DNA of 64,000 nucleotides from Prostheceraeus crozeri (Eukaryota; Platyhelminthes; Polycladida; Euryleptidae): assembly GCA_907163375.1 (NCBI GenBank), contig CAJQUW010005734.1:1-64000 (forward strand). Reading direction: 5' to 3'. Of the stretch, positions 45,591 through 53,286 are shown one piece after another (the stretch's first letter is position 1; each line of letters opens with the position of its first letter). Under the pieces are notes generated by a model. That model was given only the letters and a program-made list of their open reading frames with translations, was not told the DNA's origin and did not search any database. Position numbers and translations under genes: made by a program.

Positions 45591-45762
45591 TTAGTGTCTT
45601 GTGTCTCCCTTGGCTGATATCTACTCAGTCCGTCGAAGCTTGTAACATTGTTTTTCCCATTCATCGCGATATTCTGCGGTCATCTGATCAAAAGTACGCT
45701 CCGATTTCTATGCAACTTCTCGGATTTGGTAGAGAGTATTCATCGTGGTTTCATAAGTGTTG

Positions 45763-45843
45763 CCGTGGTGGTGTGGTCTCAGCGCGGAAAGTCGCCCCCG
45801 AAGGTCCTGTGGTCGAGTCCGATCTATTACGATCTTTTTTTTC
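45763..45843 (+). promoter_or_regulatory. tRNA-like sequence with A/B-box-like motifs and T-run, in LINE 5' region
   Basis: TGGTCTCAGCGCGG (45775-45788) resembles an A box. GGTCGAGTCC (45811-45820) resembles a B box with one base missing. A run of eight or more T starts near 45834, 14 bp later, as in RNA polymerase III terminators. It lies just before ORF1 of the LINE at 45868. It may be a SINE head or an internal promoter relic, or coincidence; a full cloverleaf was not demonstrated. Confidence 0.35.
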
Positions 45844-45867
45844 CTTTGATTTTGGCAAATTGATGCG

Positions 45868-46560
45868 ATGGCTTCGTATGTTCTTTCTCTGACGGATGAT
45901 GAACTACAGTCCAGGAAAGACGCTATCAAGAAGAATGATCTCATCAATGCTCTCCTTCAATTACGCAAGGGAAACGCAGACAGTGATGCCTTATTCAAGA
46001 AGATGGAAGTGAAGTTAAATGTTATGCTTCTCCCTCTACTCGAAACAGTGAAACATCTGGAAGAGAAATATAACGCACTTCATCAAAGCTGTATGCAGGC
46101 TCAGATTGCAGCTTCGCCTTCAGAACCGCCTATCGGTAGTCACATCGAAGACTTCATCGGTAAAGTCCAAAATAGACGTTCTCGAGAGGCAAACGTGATT
46201 GTTTCTGGTGTTACTGAGGCTGTGTCTGGTACATTGGATGAAAGACGTTCTCACGATCTCTCAGAGGTTTCAAAGATGGTGACATTTCTCGGTAGTGACG
46301 ATAGCCAAATTGAGCGGGTTGATAGATTGGGCAAGAGTAGCACTCAAAGACCACGTCTTCTTCGTGTGAAATTCAAAAACACTGATGAAAAAGCTGAGGT
46401 TCTTCTCAAGTCAAGGATGTTAAGAAAGTCTTCTTCCTTTAGTTCTGTTTTACGTGACGAACTGAAAGCCAGGAGGGATAAAAACGAAAACGTCGTAATT
46501 CGCCGTGGAAAGGTTGTCAATGTATCCGACGAGCCAAGGGATTTTCGAGACGGCTTTTAA
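45868..46560 (+). CDS. LINE ORF1 (CR1/Jockey-like)
   Basis: A 230-residue protein, frame whole. The N-terminal part (about residues 1-80) is charged and could form a coiled coil. The middle (about 108-170) has R..NVIVSGV followed by RVDRLGKS...RPRLLRVKF, the pattern of ORF1 RNA-binding (RRM-like) domains in CR1- and L2-type LINEs. The C-terminal part is basic, ending RDFRDGF. ORF1 proteins coat the LINE RNA. The stop codon at 46558-46560 overlaps the target duplication and first base of the Polinton, which is inserted directly behind; ORF2 resumes after it at 63341. Confidence 0.8.
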   Translation: MASYVLSLTDDELQSRKDAIKKNDLINALLQLRKGNADSDALFKKMEVKLNVMLLPLLETVKHLEEKYNALHQSCMQAQIAASPSEPPIGSHIEDFIGKVQNRRSREANVIVSGVTEAVSGTLDERRSHDLSEVSKMVTFLGSDDSQIERVDRLGKSSTQRPRLLRVKFKNTDEKAEVLLKSRMLRKSSSFSSVLRDELKARRDKNENVVIRRGKVVNVSDEPRDFRDGF

Positions 46561-47138
46561 GTAATGGGCAAAAGACCGTTCCAGGACACCATAAAATTCA
46601 AAAAATAGTATCTTTAAAAACGACATAAATTCATGAATTTGAACCCTTTTTCAGGTTATTAAGACCTAAATACATGAATTTAGTCCATTCAAAAAGTACC
46701 ATTTTTTCAAAAAATAGTATCTTTAAAAACGACATAAATTCATGAATTTGAACCCTTTTTCAGGTTATGAAGACCTAAATTCATAAATTTGGGCGTTTTT
46801 AAAAATACCCAATTTTTCGAATTTTCAAAATCTCAAAATTTGAGAATTACAATTTTTACACCCGCCCTTAAAATCATGACCGTTCCAGGACACCAAAAAA
46901 ATCAGAAAAGTTAAGAATAATAAAATTTGAGAATTACAATTTTCTCGCTTAAATCATGACCGTTCCAGGACACCGAAAATCATAAAAGTTAAGAATCTCA
47001 AATTTGAGAATTACAATTTTTACCTTGAAAATCATGACCGTTCCAGGACGCCGTAAATGATAAAAGTTGAGAATTTCAAATTCATGAGTTTAGACGTTTT
47101 TCAGGTTTTTAAAATATATAATGTGTCTAATAATATTT
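46560..47138 (+). repeat. Left terminal inverted repeat of the Polinton
   Basis: About 579 bp, matching the right repeat at 62845-63340 in reverse complement with one additional inner repeat unit. It contains GACCGTTCCAGGACACC at 46574, 46878 and 46958 and a one-base variant at 47036. Internal direct repeats such as ACGACATAAATTCATGAATT also occur twice. Confidence 0.95.
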
Positions 47139-47240
47139 GAAGGAATTGACATATTCTTAACAATAAGTTTAGGAGTATTTACAATTGTCATTTCATCTGG
47201 CGTTCTTACAATTCCTGTTGTTGCTACTGCTTTGCACTCA
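47139..47240 (+). pseudogene. Partial copy of the right-end membrane-protein gene
   Basis: Bases 47143-47235 resemble the reverse complement of 62513-62608, and translate on the plus strand to a similar hydrophobic segment (FLTISLG...PVVATAL). This is a fossil fragment of the gene found at the other end, so the inverted symmetry of the element once reached further inward. Confidence 0.7.
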
Positions 47241-47400
47241 GATGAACACTCAATTGTAGAGAACATCTGCTTCTCGCATTTATGAAGAAATGGCATTTCA
47301 GAGGAAAGAGCTGTGACCCCCACTCAAACATTTGAAAGGAAACAATGTATGAAAGAACAAACAGCTGCTACACCCACTTAGACATTTGTAAGACGTGGAA

Positions 47401-47407
47401 TATATAA
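47401..47407 (+). promoter_or_regulatory. TATA-like box before the protease gene
   Basis: TATATAA stands about 50 bp before the start codon at 47456, in a less AT-rich stretch than the rest of the element. Confidence 0.4.
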
Positions 47408-47455
47408 CCAGCAAATACTACTCCGGCTTCCCTTAAGAAATTTTTTTATTATAAA

Positions 47456-47914
47456 ATGAACAACATAAATGAGTTTTTAAAATTATATGGAACGCAAACA
47501 ACTACAAATTTTGATCTAAAGAAAATTGCAAATCAATTAGGAATAAAGAATTTTCATGTTCTAATGAGAGACGAATTACAATTGATCAAAAATAAGCCAA
47601 CAATAACTGTAAATTTCATAACGAATCTTCACACTTCAGACCAAAAAGGCGTACATTGGTCTGCAGGTATCTTTAATAAAAATCGAGATAATTACTATTT
47701 CGACCGCCCAGAGGCTGAGAACTATTGGTTCGACTCTTATGGACTTCCACCTACAAACGAAGTCAAAAAATTACTTGGCAATGGAATTTATAATACATTT
47801 CAAATTCAAAAACCAGGAACTACTTACTGTGGTCAATTATGTCTTTATGTTTTATTTAAATTACAAAAAGGAGTATCATTTCTTGATATTATGTTAGAAT
47901 TGAACGAACCGTAG
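47456..47914 (+). CDS. PRO: Adenain-type maturation cysteine protease
   Basis: A 152-residue protein of the C5/Ulp-like fold that cleaves virion precursor proteins. Catalytic residues can be placed from the family pattern: His67 (in GVHWSA), Asp93 (in WFDSYG), Gln118 and Cys125 (in TYCGQLCLY, with the usual seven-residue Gln-Cys spacing). The length is close to that of Polinton proteases, which are shorter than adenovirus adenain. The start follows the shared AAATTTTTTTATTATAAAATG motif. The last residues and the stop lie in a double-hairpin repeat. The gene is whole and is one of the few plus-strand genes on the left. Confidence 0.9.
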   Translation: MNNINEFLKLYGTQTTTNFDLKKIANQLGIKNFHVLMRDELQLIKNKPTITVNFITNLHTSDQKGVHWSAGIFNKNRDNYYFDRPEAENYWFDSYGLPPTNEVKKLLGNGIYNTFQIQKPGTTYCGQLCLYVLFKLQKGVSFLDIMLELNEP

Positions 47915-47952
47915 ATTCTATGGCTACGCCTAACAAGGGAATTTCATTCCCG
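47906..47952. repeat. Double-hairpin repeat at the end of the protease gene
   Basis: GAACC-GTA-GATTC (imperfect) is followed by GGC-TAC-GCC, then a further hairpin GGGAAT-TTC-ATTCCC. Confidence 0.6.
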
Positions 47953-48006
47953 AAACGTTAGTTCCAATAATAATGATAATTAAAAATCGCTTCGTTGTAA
48001 TTCGTT

Positions 48007-49212
48007 TTAATAAAATCGGCCTCTGATATCCTCATTATCTAAATCTTTAATTTCATTAGTAATCGGATAAGTTTGATTTATTTTACAAATTTCAAATATC
48101 TCTTTCGTCCAATAGCCAACAAATCCTTTTTCAAATTTATTCTTATACTTAAATATTCGCACCCTATCCCCAATTTTAAATTTCGGCTTACGTTTCTGTA
48201 CATTCGGATTATTTTCGTTCGAATAATTATTCTCGAATATTTTCTTTCGTATTAAACCAGGATCGTCAGAAGCCTTCTTTGGAGTTTCTTCAATACCTGA
48301 ATGAACTTTATCATTGTACTCATCTACAATTCCTGGTAATATTTTTAACCATTTCTGATTTCCTTGGTGAGTAAATTTCTTGAAAATTTTATTTTTTAAC
48401 GTCCGATTGAATCTTTCTATCACTGCGGCCTTCCCTGCATTTTCAGTTGAATAAACAGTTTCAAATAGTGGCTGAACATTTCTGTTATAAAATTCCGACC
48501 CTTTATCAAGAAACAATTTTTTTGGCTTTCTCTTACTTACTTCAAAGATTTCTTCAAACGCATATTTAACTGATAGACCACTTTTGTTTTTTAAAGGCTT
48601 TACCCAAGCGTATCGTGTATATAAATCTATAACGGTCAATGCGTATTTATAATCTTTTCCATTCGGCATATGAATAAGATCAGCACTCCAAATATCATCT
48701 TTATTAAATACTTTTACTTTCAATAAATATTTAGGCCTTCTATATTCCTTGTGGATTTCGGACGCGTAGGTTCGAGCGTTGCTCTCAGACAACTTTGCTG
48801 TCGTTTCATTTAAACCCTGACCGAATAATATTTTAGCTTGTAAAGCTTTCTTAACAAACATTCTTTCAATTTTTTCTCTAAATGTTGCATTTTGAATACT
48901 ATCTAATTCTTGAATCATCTTCTTATCAGCTGCATGTCGAGAACTTAGATCATGATTTCGATAAGCTAAATCATGCCTGTAAGCTGCGGCATCTACTCTA
49001 TTTATTGGTTCTTCACCTGGTTTCGGATTATTATTCTCATCTAGTCTTATATCTAATCGAGTTCCTGGACCGGTATATGAATGACCGGGAAGATGTTTTT
49101 CTTTCGAATATTTACTCCAAATAAATCCAGGAAAGTTTTCTAATGTTTTTTGTATGTCACCTCCAATATGCTGACAGTTTGAGTTTTTATTTTTGTTTAA
49201 TAGATAATTCAA
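48007..49212 (-). CDS. INT: Integrase with N-terminal phospholipase-A2-like domain
   Basis: A 401-residue frame that looks whole. Residues about 40-100 carry YTGPG (46-50) and DAAAYRHDLAY (74-84), the calcium-loop and His-Asp active-site patterns of parvovirus-type PLA2, followed by RHAADK. Residues about 172-300 form an rve-type integrase core with acids Asp178 (SADLIH), Asp236 (FLDKGSEF) and Glu266 (VIERFNR). Residues about 335-390 form a small C-terminal beta domain (FKIGDRVRI) as in Polinton integrases. The integrase inserts the element. PLA2 domains in virions help cross endosomal membranes. Fusion in one frame is notable but may be normal for some Polintons. Confidence 0.85.
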   Translation of the reverse strand: MNYLLNKNKNSNCQHIGGDIQKTLENFPGFIWSKYSKEKHLPGHSYTGPGTRLDIRLDENNNPKPGEEPINRVDAAAYRHDLAYRNHDLSSRHAADKKMIQELDSIQNATFREKIERMFVKKALQAKILFGQGLNETTAKLSESNARTYASEIHKEYRRPKYLLKVKVFNKDDIWSADLIHMPNGKDYKYALTVIDLYTRYAWVKPLKNKSGLSVKYAFEEIFEVSKRKPKKLFLDKGSEFYNRNVQPLFETVYSTENAGKAAVIERFNRTLKNKIFKKFTHQGNQKWLKILPGIVDEYNDKVHSGIEETPKKASDDPGLIRKKIFENNYSNENNPNVQKRKPKFKIGDRVRIFKYKNKFEKGFVGYWTKEIFEICKINQTYPITNEIKDLDNEDIRGRFY

Positions 49213-49301
49213 TAAATCTAAATTAGCAATTTTTAATTCAATTAAATTTTCGGAATTTGTAGAATTTATTTTAAAAGATAAAATAAAAGTTTTACCGGAT
49301 A

Positions 49302-49355
49302 GAACCTTGTTCAGAGGCTTTAGCCGATCGAACCAAAGGTCCTGAGGTTATTACC
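49302..49355. repeat. Double-hairpin repeats between integrase and small membrane protein
   Basis: GAAC-CTT-GTTC, GGCT-TTA-GCC, an imperfect GAACC-AAA-GGTCC, and GGT-TATT-ACC follow one another. Confidence 0.6.
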
Positions 49356-49833
49356 TTATCATACTAGGACTGAGATATATTCCAGAACCATCTTTAGTTT
49401 CTTTAATTTCAATTAAATCATCAACATTGTGCAGAATATTTTTAAGAACTCGTTTTCCTTCATCAACTAATTTTAATTTACTAATAAAATTATCTACTAT
49501 TCCGTCACCCCTAGCAATTTTCTCTAACTCTCTATTATGTCGTTTTTGTTCTTCTAATGCTGCCTTCCCTGATTTATTTTTATTTACTGCTTGGACAATA
49601 CCAGCTGTCCCACCTGCAACACTTCCTGCTGCTGCTATGCCACCTATTATTAGTGGAATTAATGGGAGAATCCCGCCATTCTTTTCTTCTTGTAATTGAA
49701 TATTCTCTATCATTGGTTTACTTATGTAATACTTTTTTTTATTAATCGTAATAGTTTTAGGGGTATTTTTGTCAACAATATTACGTAATTTTAATTCAAC
49801 AGTTTTATTGTTATTACTTTTCGCTTGCGACAT
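49351..49833 (-). CDS. Small membrane-active virion protein candidate
   Basis: A 160-residue protein with a Lys-rich start and a long Gly/Ala/Ile-rich hydrophobic segment at about residues 54-85 (ILPLIPLIIGGIAAAG) that could insert in a membrane. A charged helix follows, and a C-terminal GSGIYL motif. IIGG|I fits the adenain cleavage consensus [MIL]XGG|X, so the protease encoded nearby might process it (inference). Similar Gly-rich small proteins accompany capsid genes in Polintons and adintoviruses. The start abuts the AAAATTTTTTTATTAAAAATG motif. It sits between integrase and major capsid on the same strand. Confidence 0.55.
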   Translation of the reverse strand: MSQAKSNNNKTVELKLRNIVDKNTPKTITINKKKYYISKPMIENIQLQEEKNGGILPLIPLIIGGIAAAGSVAGGTAGIVQAVNKNKSGKAALEEQKRHNRELEKIARGDGIVDNFISKLKLVDEGKRVLKNILHNVDDLIEIKETKDGSGIYLSPSMIR

Positions 49834-49851
49834 TTTTAATAAAAAAATTTT
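49831..49851 (-). promoter_or_regulatory. AT-rich start-codon motif, small membrane protein gene
   Basis: On the minus strand AAAATTTTTTTATTAAAA runs directly into the ATG. Near-identical motifs stand before the protease and ATPase start codons. Confidence 0.5.
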
Positions 49852-49992
49852 AAGTTATCAAAAATTTTAATCTATTCTAGTTATGAATAAATTTTAAATT
49901 AGGAATTTTTAATCTATTCTAGTTACAAAAAAATTTTATTACTAATTATTAAAAAAAAAATTTAAGTTAACAAAAATTTTAATTAACTTATC

Positions 49993-50079
49993 GGAGCGAA
50001 GCTCCTCTGGCTTTAGCCTATCGGACCAAAGGTCCTAAGGTTACTAACCGATCGGAGCGAAGCTCCTCTGGCTTTAGCC
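49993..50079. repeat. Three consecutive double-hairpin repeats
   Basis: GGAGC-GAA-GCTCC plus GGCT-TTA-GCC, then GGACC-AAA-GGTCC plus GGTT-ACT-AACC, then a second GGAGC-GAA-GCTCC plus GGCT-TTA-GCC. The last overlaps the final codons and stop of the major capsid gene. Confidence 0.85.
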
Positions 50080-51408
50080 TATCCTAGCCATCTTTCCATT
50101 AAGAATTTCAATAGAATATTTTACATCTTCTAGCAATAAACCATAAGCCATCAATGAAGTTGTGGAATCTTTCTTTTCAATATTAATTGTTACATCACAA
50201 CCAGTCTTGATAATACCTTCAGATTGTGCACTTAAATCGAAACAGAAAACAGGATATAAATGTCTCCAATCTCCAGGAGTTAATTGTGGTTCAACTCCAA
50301 ATTCTATACAAAGATTTCGATAAGAATCATATCCCTCCATAAATTGATTATTGGTATCATCGAATCTTAATGGATCAATTGGATATCGGGTTTGATTTAA
50401 TGAAACTTGTAAACTTCGAATTGTATTAATATGAAAATGACTGTTGTTCTTATCAAAACTTGGAGAATTATTTCTTTGAAATGTTAGTAATAAATATCTT
50501 GGAGTATTCGAAGTTCTAGTAAAATGCCAGTTAAATCTTTGTTCGGAAAAAGTTACTGAACTAGCAGTACGCTTTAGAAAATTTACTGGAATTGGTTTGT
50601 TAGTATTTAATCTTTTTGCAATAGCTGTTTCAATCTCTAAACTAGGAGTAATATGCTTAATCCACCATTCAAGTCTATCAATTTTTAAATATGCTTTCTT
50701 TCCAGTCTTACCAAAAAAGATTAATTCATTATTTGCTGTACGATGAATTATTAACTTAAATTTTAATTGATATGATATTTTATCATAATCTAAATAACCG
50801 AATAATGGAGACAATGACCAATTTACTGTCTGTTTACTTTTCTTGTTAAATTCACGTCTTTCTTTATATGCACTATTGTTTGTTTTATTTAAATGTTTTG
50901 CAATATTTTCTACATCTTTCGCAATTCCTGCGGCGTCTGTTCCAACGTAAGTTAAATCATCAACAATTATACCATCATTAGTATCAGGAAACCAACCTCC
51001 GATTTCATACTTTTTATTATTTTCACCAATTGTTACAAATCTAAGCATTTTATCAATTACACCTGGAGAATCACTTATTGTTTCTATATTTTGAGTTGCA
51101 ACATCCAAACGCATTTTTGTGAATAATCTTGGAAAAAAATTATTCTCTAGTGCAATATTATCGGTTTCTGGTAATGGTGTTGTAAAATTGGCATCACTAT
51201 ACAAAAAATATTCACAGTGTAAAAATGAATCAGGTAGATACATATAACTCTGCTGATTATCAACTTCAAAAATTAAATCACCTCCAGTATTTACTCTACT
51301 GGAAGATCCGGGATTCATAGCAATTCTTATATAGTCATTCTTTTTTTGATTGCAACTGACGAACGGAGGATCGTCTAATCTAAATTTATTTTCGATAAGC
51401 GAAGACAT
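50074..51408 (-). CDS. MCP: Major capsid protein, double jelly-roll
   Basis: A 444-residue protein, whole, of the size and beta-rich pattern of Polinton major capsid proteins. It has an N-terminal segment with IRIAMNPGSSSR, a long beta-rich centre with WSLSPLFGY and LEWWIKHITP, and a C-terminal part with HLYPVFCFDLSAQSEG and YGLLLEDVKYSIEI, recalling the YPIFVFDVS..SE and final strand of the family. Such proteins form trimeric hexon-like capsomers. It is the middle of the minus-strand virion cluster (integrase, small protein, capsid, small protein, fibre-like). The start follows ATTATTTTTTATAAAAATG. Confidence 0.85.
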   Translation of the reverse strand: MSSLIENKFRLDDPPFVSCNQKKNDYIRIAMNPGSSSRVNTGGDLIFEVDNQQSYMYLPDSFLHCEYFLYSDANFTTPLPETDNIALENNFFPRLFTKMRLDVATQNIETISDSPGVIDKMLRFVTIGENNKKYEIGGWFPDTNDGIIVDDLTYVGTDAAGIAKDVENIAKHLNKTNNSAYKERREFNKKSKQTVNWSLSPLFGYLDYDKISYQLKFKLIIHRTANNELIFFGKTGKKAYLKIDRLEWWIKHITPSLEIETAIAKRLNTNKPIPVNFLKRTASSVTFSEQRFNWHFTRTSNTPRYLLLTFQRNNSPSFDKNNSHFHINTIRSLQVSLNQTRYPIDPLRFDDTNNQFMEGYDSYRNLCIEFGVEPQLTPGDWRHLYPVFCFDLSAQSEGIIKTGCDVTINIEKKDSTTSLMAYGLLLEDVKYSIEILNGKMARIG

Positions 51409-51426
51409 TTTTATAAAAAATAATTT
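51406..51426 (-). promoter_or_regulatory. AT-rich start-codon motif, major capsid gene
   Basis: On the minus strand AAATTATTTTTTATAAAA runs into the start codon, a variant of the motif found before other genes of the element. Confidence 0.45.
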
Positions 51427-51467
51427 GACTTTTTGTTTTTCTCACACACAGAAAAAATTCTGGTAAA

Positions 51468-51565
51468 ATAATTTTACTAAAATAATTTTACTAAAAAAAT
51501 TTTACTAAAAAAATTTTGCTAAAAAAATTTTGCTAAAAAAATTTTACTAAAAAATTTTTTACTAA
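51468..51565. repeat. Tandem AT repeats of 16-17 bp
   Basis: Six or seven units of the type ACTAAAAAAATTTT or GCTAAAAAAATTTT lie between the capsid gene and the next small gene. Confidence 0.85.
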
Positions 51566-51576
51566 AAAACATAATT

Positions 51577-52143
51577 TTAGAATTTTGCTAGACCAGCTCC
51601 GCTACAGCTTTGCTTGTTAAACCGAAGGTTGCTGCTCACGCCATTTCCTCTTATTTCTTCAATTGAACGTTTTATGGCTACGCCTGATTTCTTCTTATGT
51701 TTACTATCAGACGGAGCTCCGCTCCTCAAGGTTTCCCCAACAGCTATGTTAGCAATTTTATTTTTTGTTTCCTCTGAAAGTTTTTTTAAATTTTTTAGTT
51801 CTTCGGAATCATTCCTAAGTTTACGAATAGCTTCTAGTTGTTTTAATTCGTTTTGAGACTTGACAGCATTTGATATTGCACTAGCTGTACTACCTATAGC
51901 AGCTGCTCCTTTTGCAGCAGATGTAATCAAATCTTTATTATTTTTAATTAAGTTAACGATACTTCCAATACCAGAGAAGATGCCAGCCCCTTCTTTTTGA
52001 ACGGCACCTGCGGTGCCTAAGAACTTTTGTGTTCCGACTGTTTCTCTATTATCATAATGATAAACAGGATTCATACGTGGTTCATGAGCAATTCTTTGAT
52101 TTGAAGCAAAATGTTTAAGATTGTGTTTATAAATTATAGGCAT
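51577..52143 (-). CDS. Small virion protein candidate, Ala/Gly-rich centre
   Basis: A 188-residue protein. Residues about 40-90 are Gly/Ala-rich with an amphipathic or hydrophobic character (GAGIFSGIGSIVNLI, then AAKGAAAIGSTASAIS). A charged, probably coiled-coil helix follows (about 93-135) and then a basic Ser-rich tail. It recalls membrane-lytic minor proteins of adenovirus type (pVI-like) only in layout, and that is an inference. A GGAGC-TCC-GCTCC hairpin and other double-hairpin parts lie in its 3' half, so part of the C-terminal peptide may derive from such repeats. The start at 52143 follows a CCTAAAAAATG context. Confidence 0.5.
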   Translation of the reverse strand: MPIIYKHNLKHFASNQRIAHEPRMNPVYHYDNRETVGTQKFLGTAGAVQKEGAGIFSGIGSIVNLIKNNKDLITSAAKGAAAIGSTASAISNAVKSQNELKQLEAIRKLRNDSEELKNLKKLSEETKNKIANIAVGETLRSGAPSDSKHKKKSGVAIKRSIEEIRGNGVSSNLRFNKQSCSGAGLAKF

Positions 52144-52200
52144 TTTTTAGGATTAAATTTGACTTTTGGGAAAAATATTTACGATTAGTTAGTAACCTGA

Positions 52201-52258
52201 GGACCTTTGGTCCGATTGGCTAAAGCCTCGAGGAGCTTCGCTCCGATAGGTTAGAAAC
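52201..52258. repeat. Double-hairpin repeats between small protein and fibre-like gene
   Basis: GGACC-TTT-GGTCC, GGCT-AA-AGCC, GGAGC-TTC-GCTCC and GGTT-AGA-AACC follow one another, the reverse-strand form of the cluster at 49993-50079. Confidence 0.85.
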
Positions 52259-52273
52259 CCAAGACTTCGTCGA

Positions 52274-53182
52274 TCAAGATTTACGTTTGTGAATGGACAA
52301 CAACTTCGAGATAACTTTATTAATTGACTGTTGCACTTTATCTATTGCGTCAAGCAGCGTGTGATGTACTTTAATTTCTTTTCTATTAACTTGCATTTTC
52401 TGCTGATTAATCTTCAATGCCGTTTTAAGTGCATTTAACTTAATTTTAAGAACATCTAATTGTCTTTTAACAGCATCTAACTGTTCTTTATTTTCTTTAG
52501 AGTTTTCTTGTAAATTTTTCTTTAATTCATTTTCTAAATTGATTTTAAGAGTTTTCAATATATCAACTTTTTGATTAAGCGAGTTTACTTCATTTATTAT
52601 TCTATTCATCTTTTTCATTTGTTGAGTAATTTTAGAACTTAATTCATCAACACTTTTTTGGAATGTAGTTTGTAACTGCTTTAAATTTTTTTTAATTCTT
52701 TCAGGAAGTTTTTCTATTTCATCTTCTAATTGTTCTTTTAACATTTTTATGTGATGTTTATTTTTAATTACAGCAGATTTTAAATTTAAAGAAAGTAATA
52801 TTAAAATTTTTGATTGTTCTGAAATCTTTTTAAAAAGTTTTGCTATATCTGCTTCTAGCTCTCTATCCTTTTTATCAAGTTTTAATAATTTTTCGTTTAA
52901 TGATTTGTCATTAAGTTTAAGCAACTTTAATTCGTTCATCAGTGGAACCAAAACATCGTTTATATATTTTTCTTTTAAGTCATTGATTTGTGTATCAACA
53001 TATTGTTTATTTGTCAACTCTGTATTTTTTTGCGGAAGAATAGAAAGATGCAATGGACCAGATAAAACGTCTCCAGTTTTCATGATATAATTTTCTATCT
53101 CTATTTGTAATTCACGATTATTCGGGATACATGCACCTACACCAACATTTGGTATCATCATTTTCAAAACAATATAAAACAA
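52274..53182 (-). CDS. Fibre-like coiled-coil protein
   Basis: 302 residues from the first ATG; a start seven codons later (AAAATGATG) is also plausible. The N-terminal part has a GDVLSGPLHL motif followed by TNKQYVD, very like the G..M.G.L.L....ATKKYVD pattern of phage and viral tail-fibre proteins. The rest (about residues 70-295) is a near-continuous Lys/Glu/Leu heptad-rich coiled coil. A fibre or spike attached to the capsid is a reasonable inference. It lacks a recognisable knob domain. It is divergent from the unknown gene at 53287 across a 100-bp AT repeat. Confidence 0.55.
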   Translation of the reverse strand: MFYIVLKMMIPNVGVGACIPNNRELQIEIENYIMKTGDVLSGPLHLSILPQKNTELTNKQYVDTQINDLKEKYINDVLVPLMNELKLLKLNDKSLNEKLLKLDKKDRELEADIAKLFKKISEQSKILILLSLNLKSAVIKNKHHIKMLKEQLEDEIEKLPERIKKNLKQLQTTFQKSVDELSSKITQQMKKMNRIINEVNSLNQKVDILKTLKINLENELKKNLQENSKENKEQLDAVKRQLDVLKIKLNALKTALKINQQKMQVNRKEIKVHHTLLDAIDKVQQSINKVISKLLSIHKRKS

Positions 53183-53189
53183 TATTAAT

Positions 53190-53286
53190 CAGAAAAAAAA
53201 TAAAATTTTTTCTAATAAAAATAAAAAAATAAAATTTTTTCTAATAAAAATAAAAAAATAAAATTTTTTCTAATAAAAATAAAAAA
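53190..53286. repeat. Three 33-bp AT repeats in a divergent promoter region
   Basis: Units of the type AAAATTTTTTCTAATAAAA, spaced 33 bp, fill the gap between the fibre-like gene and the unknown gene and run directly to the start codon at 53287. Confidence 0.8.

Noticed and set aside
47090-47323. Minus-strand 77-residue frame beside the left Polinton repeat
   Set aside because: The other strand matches the right-end membrane-protein gene, so the coding sense is plus and this frame is a shadow.
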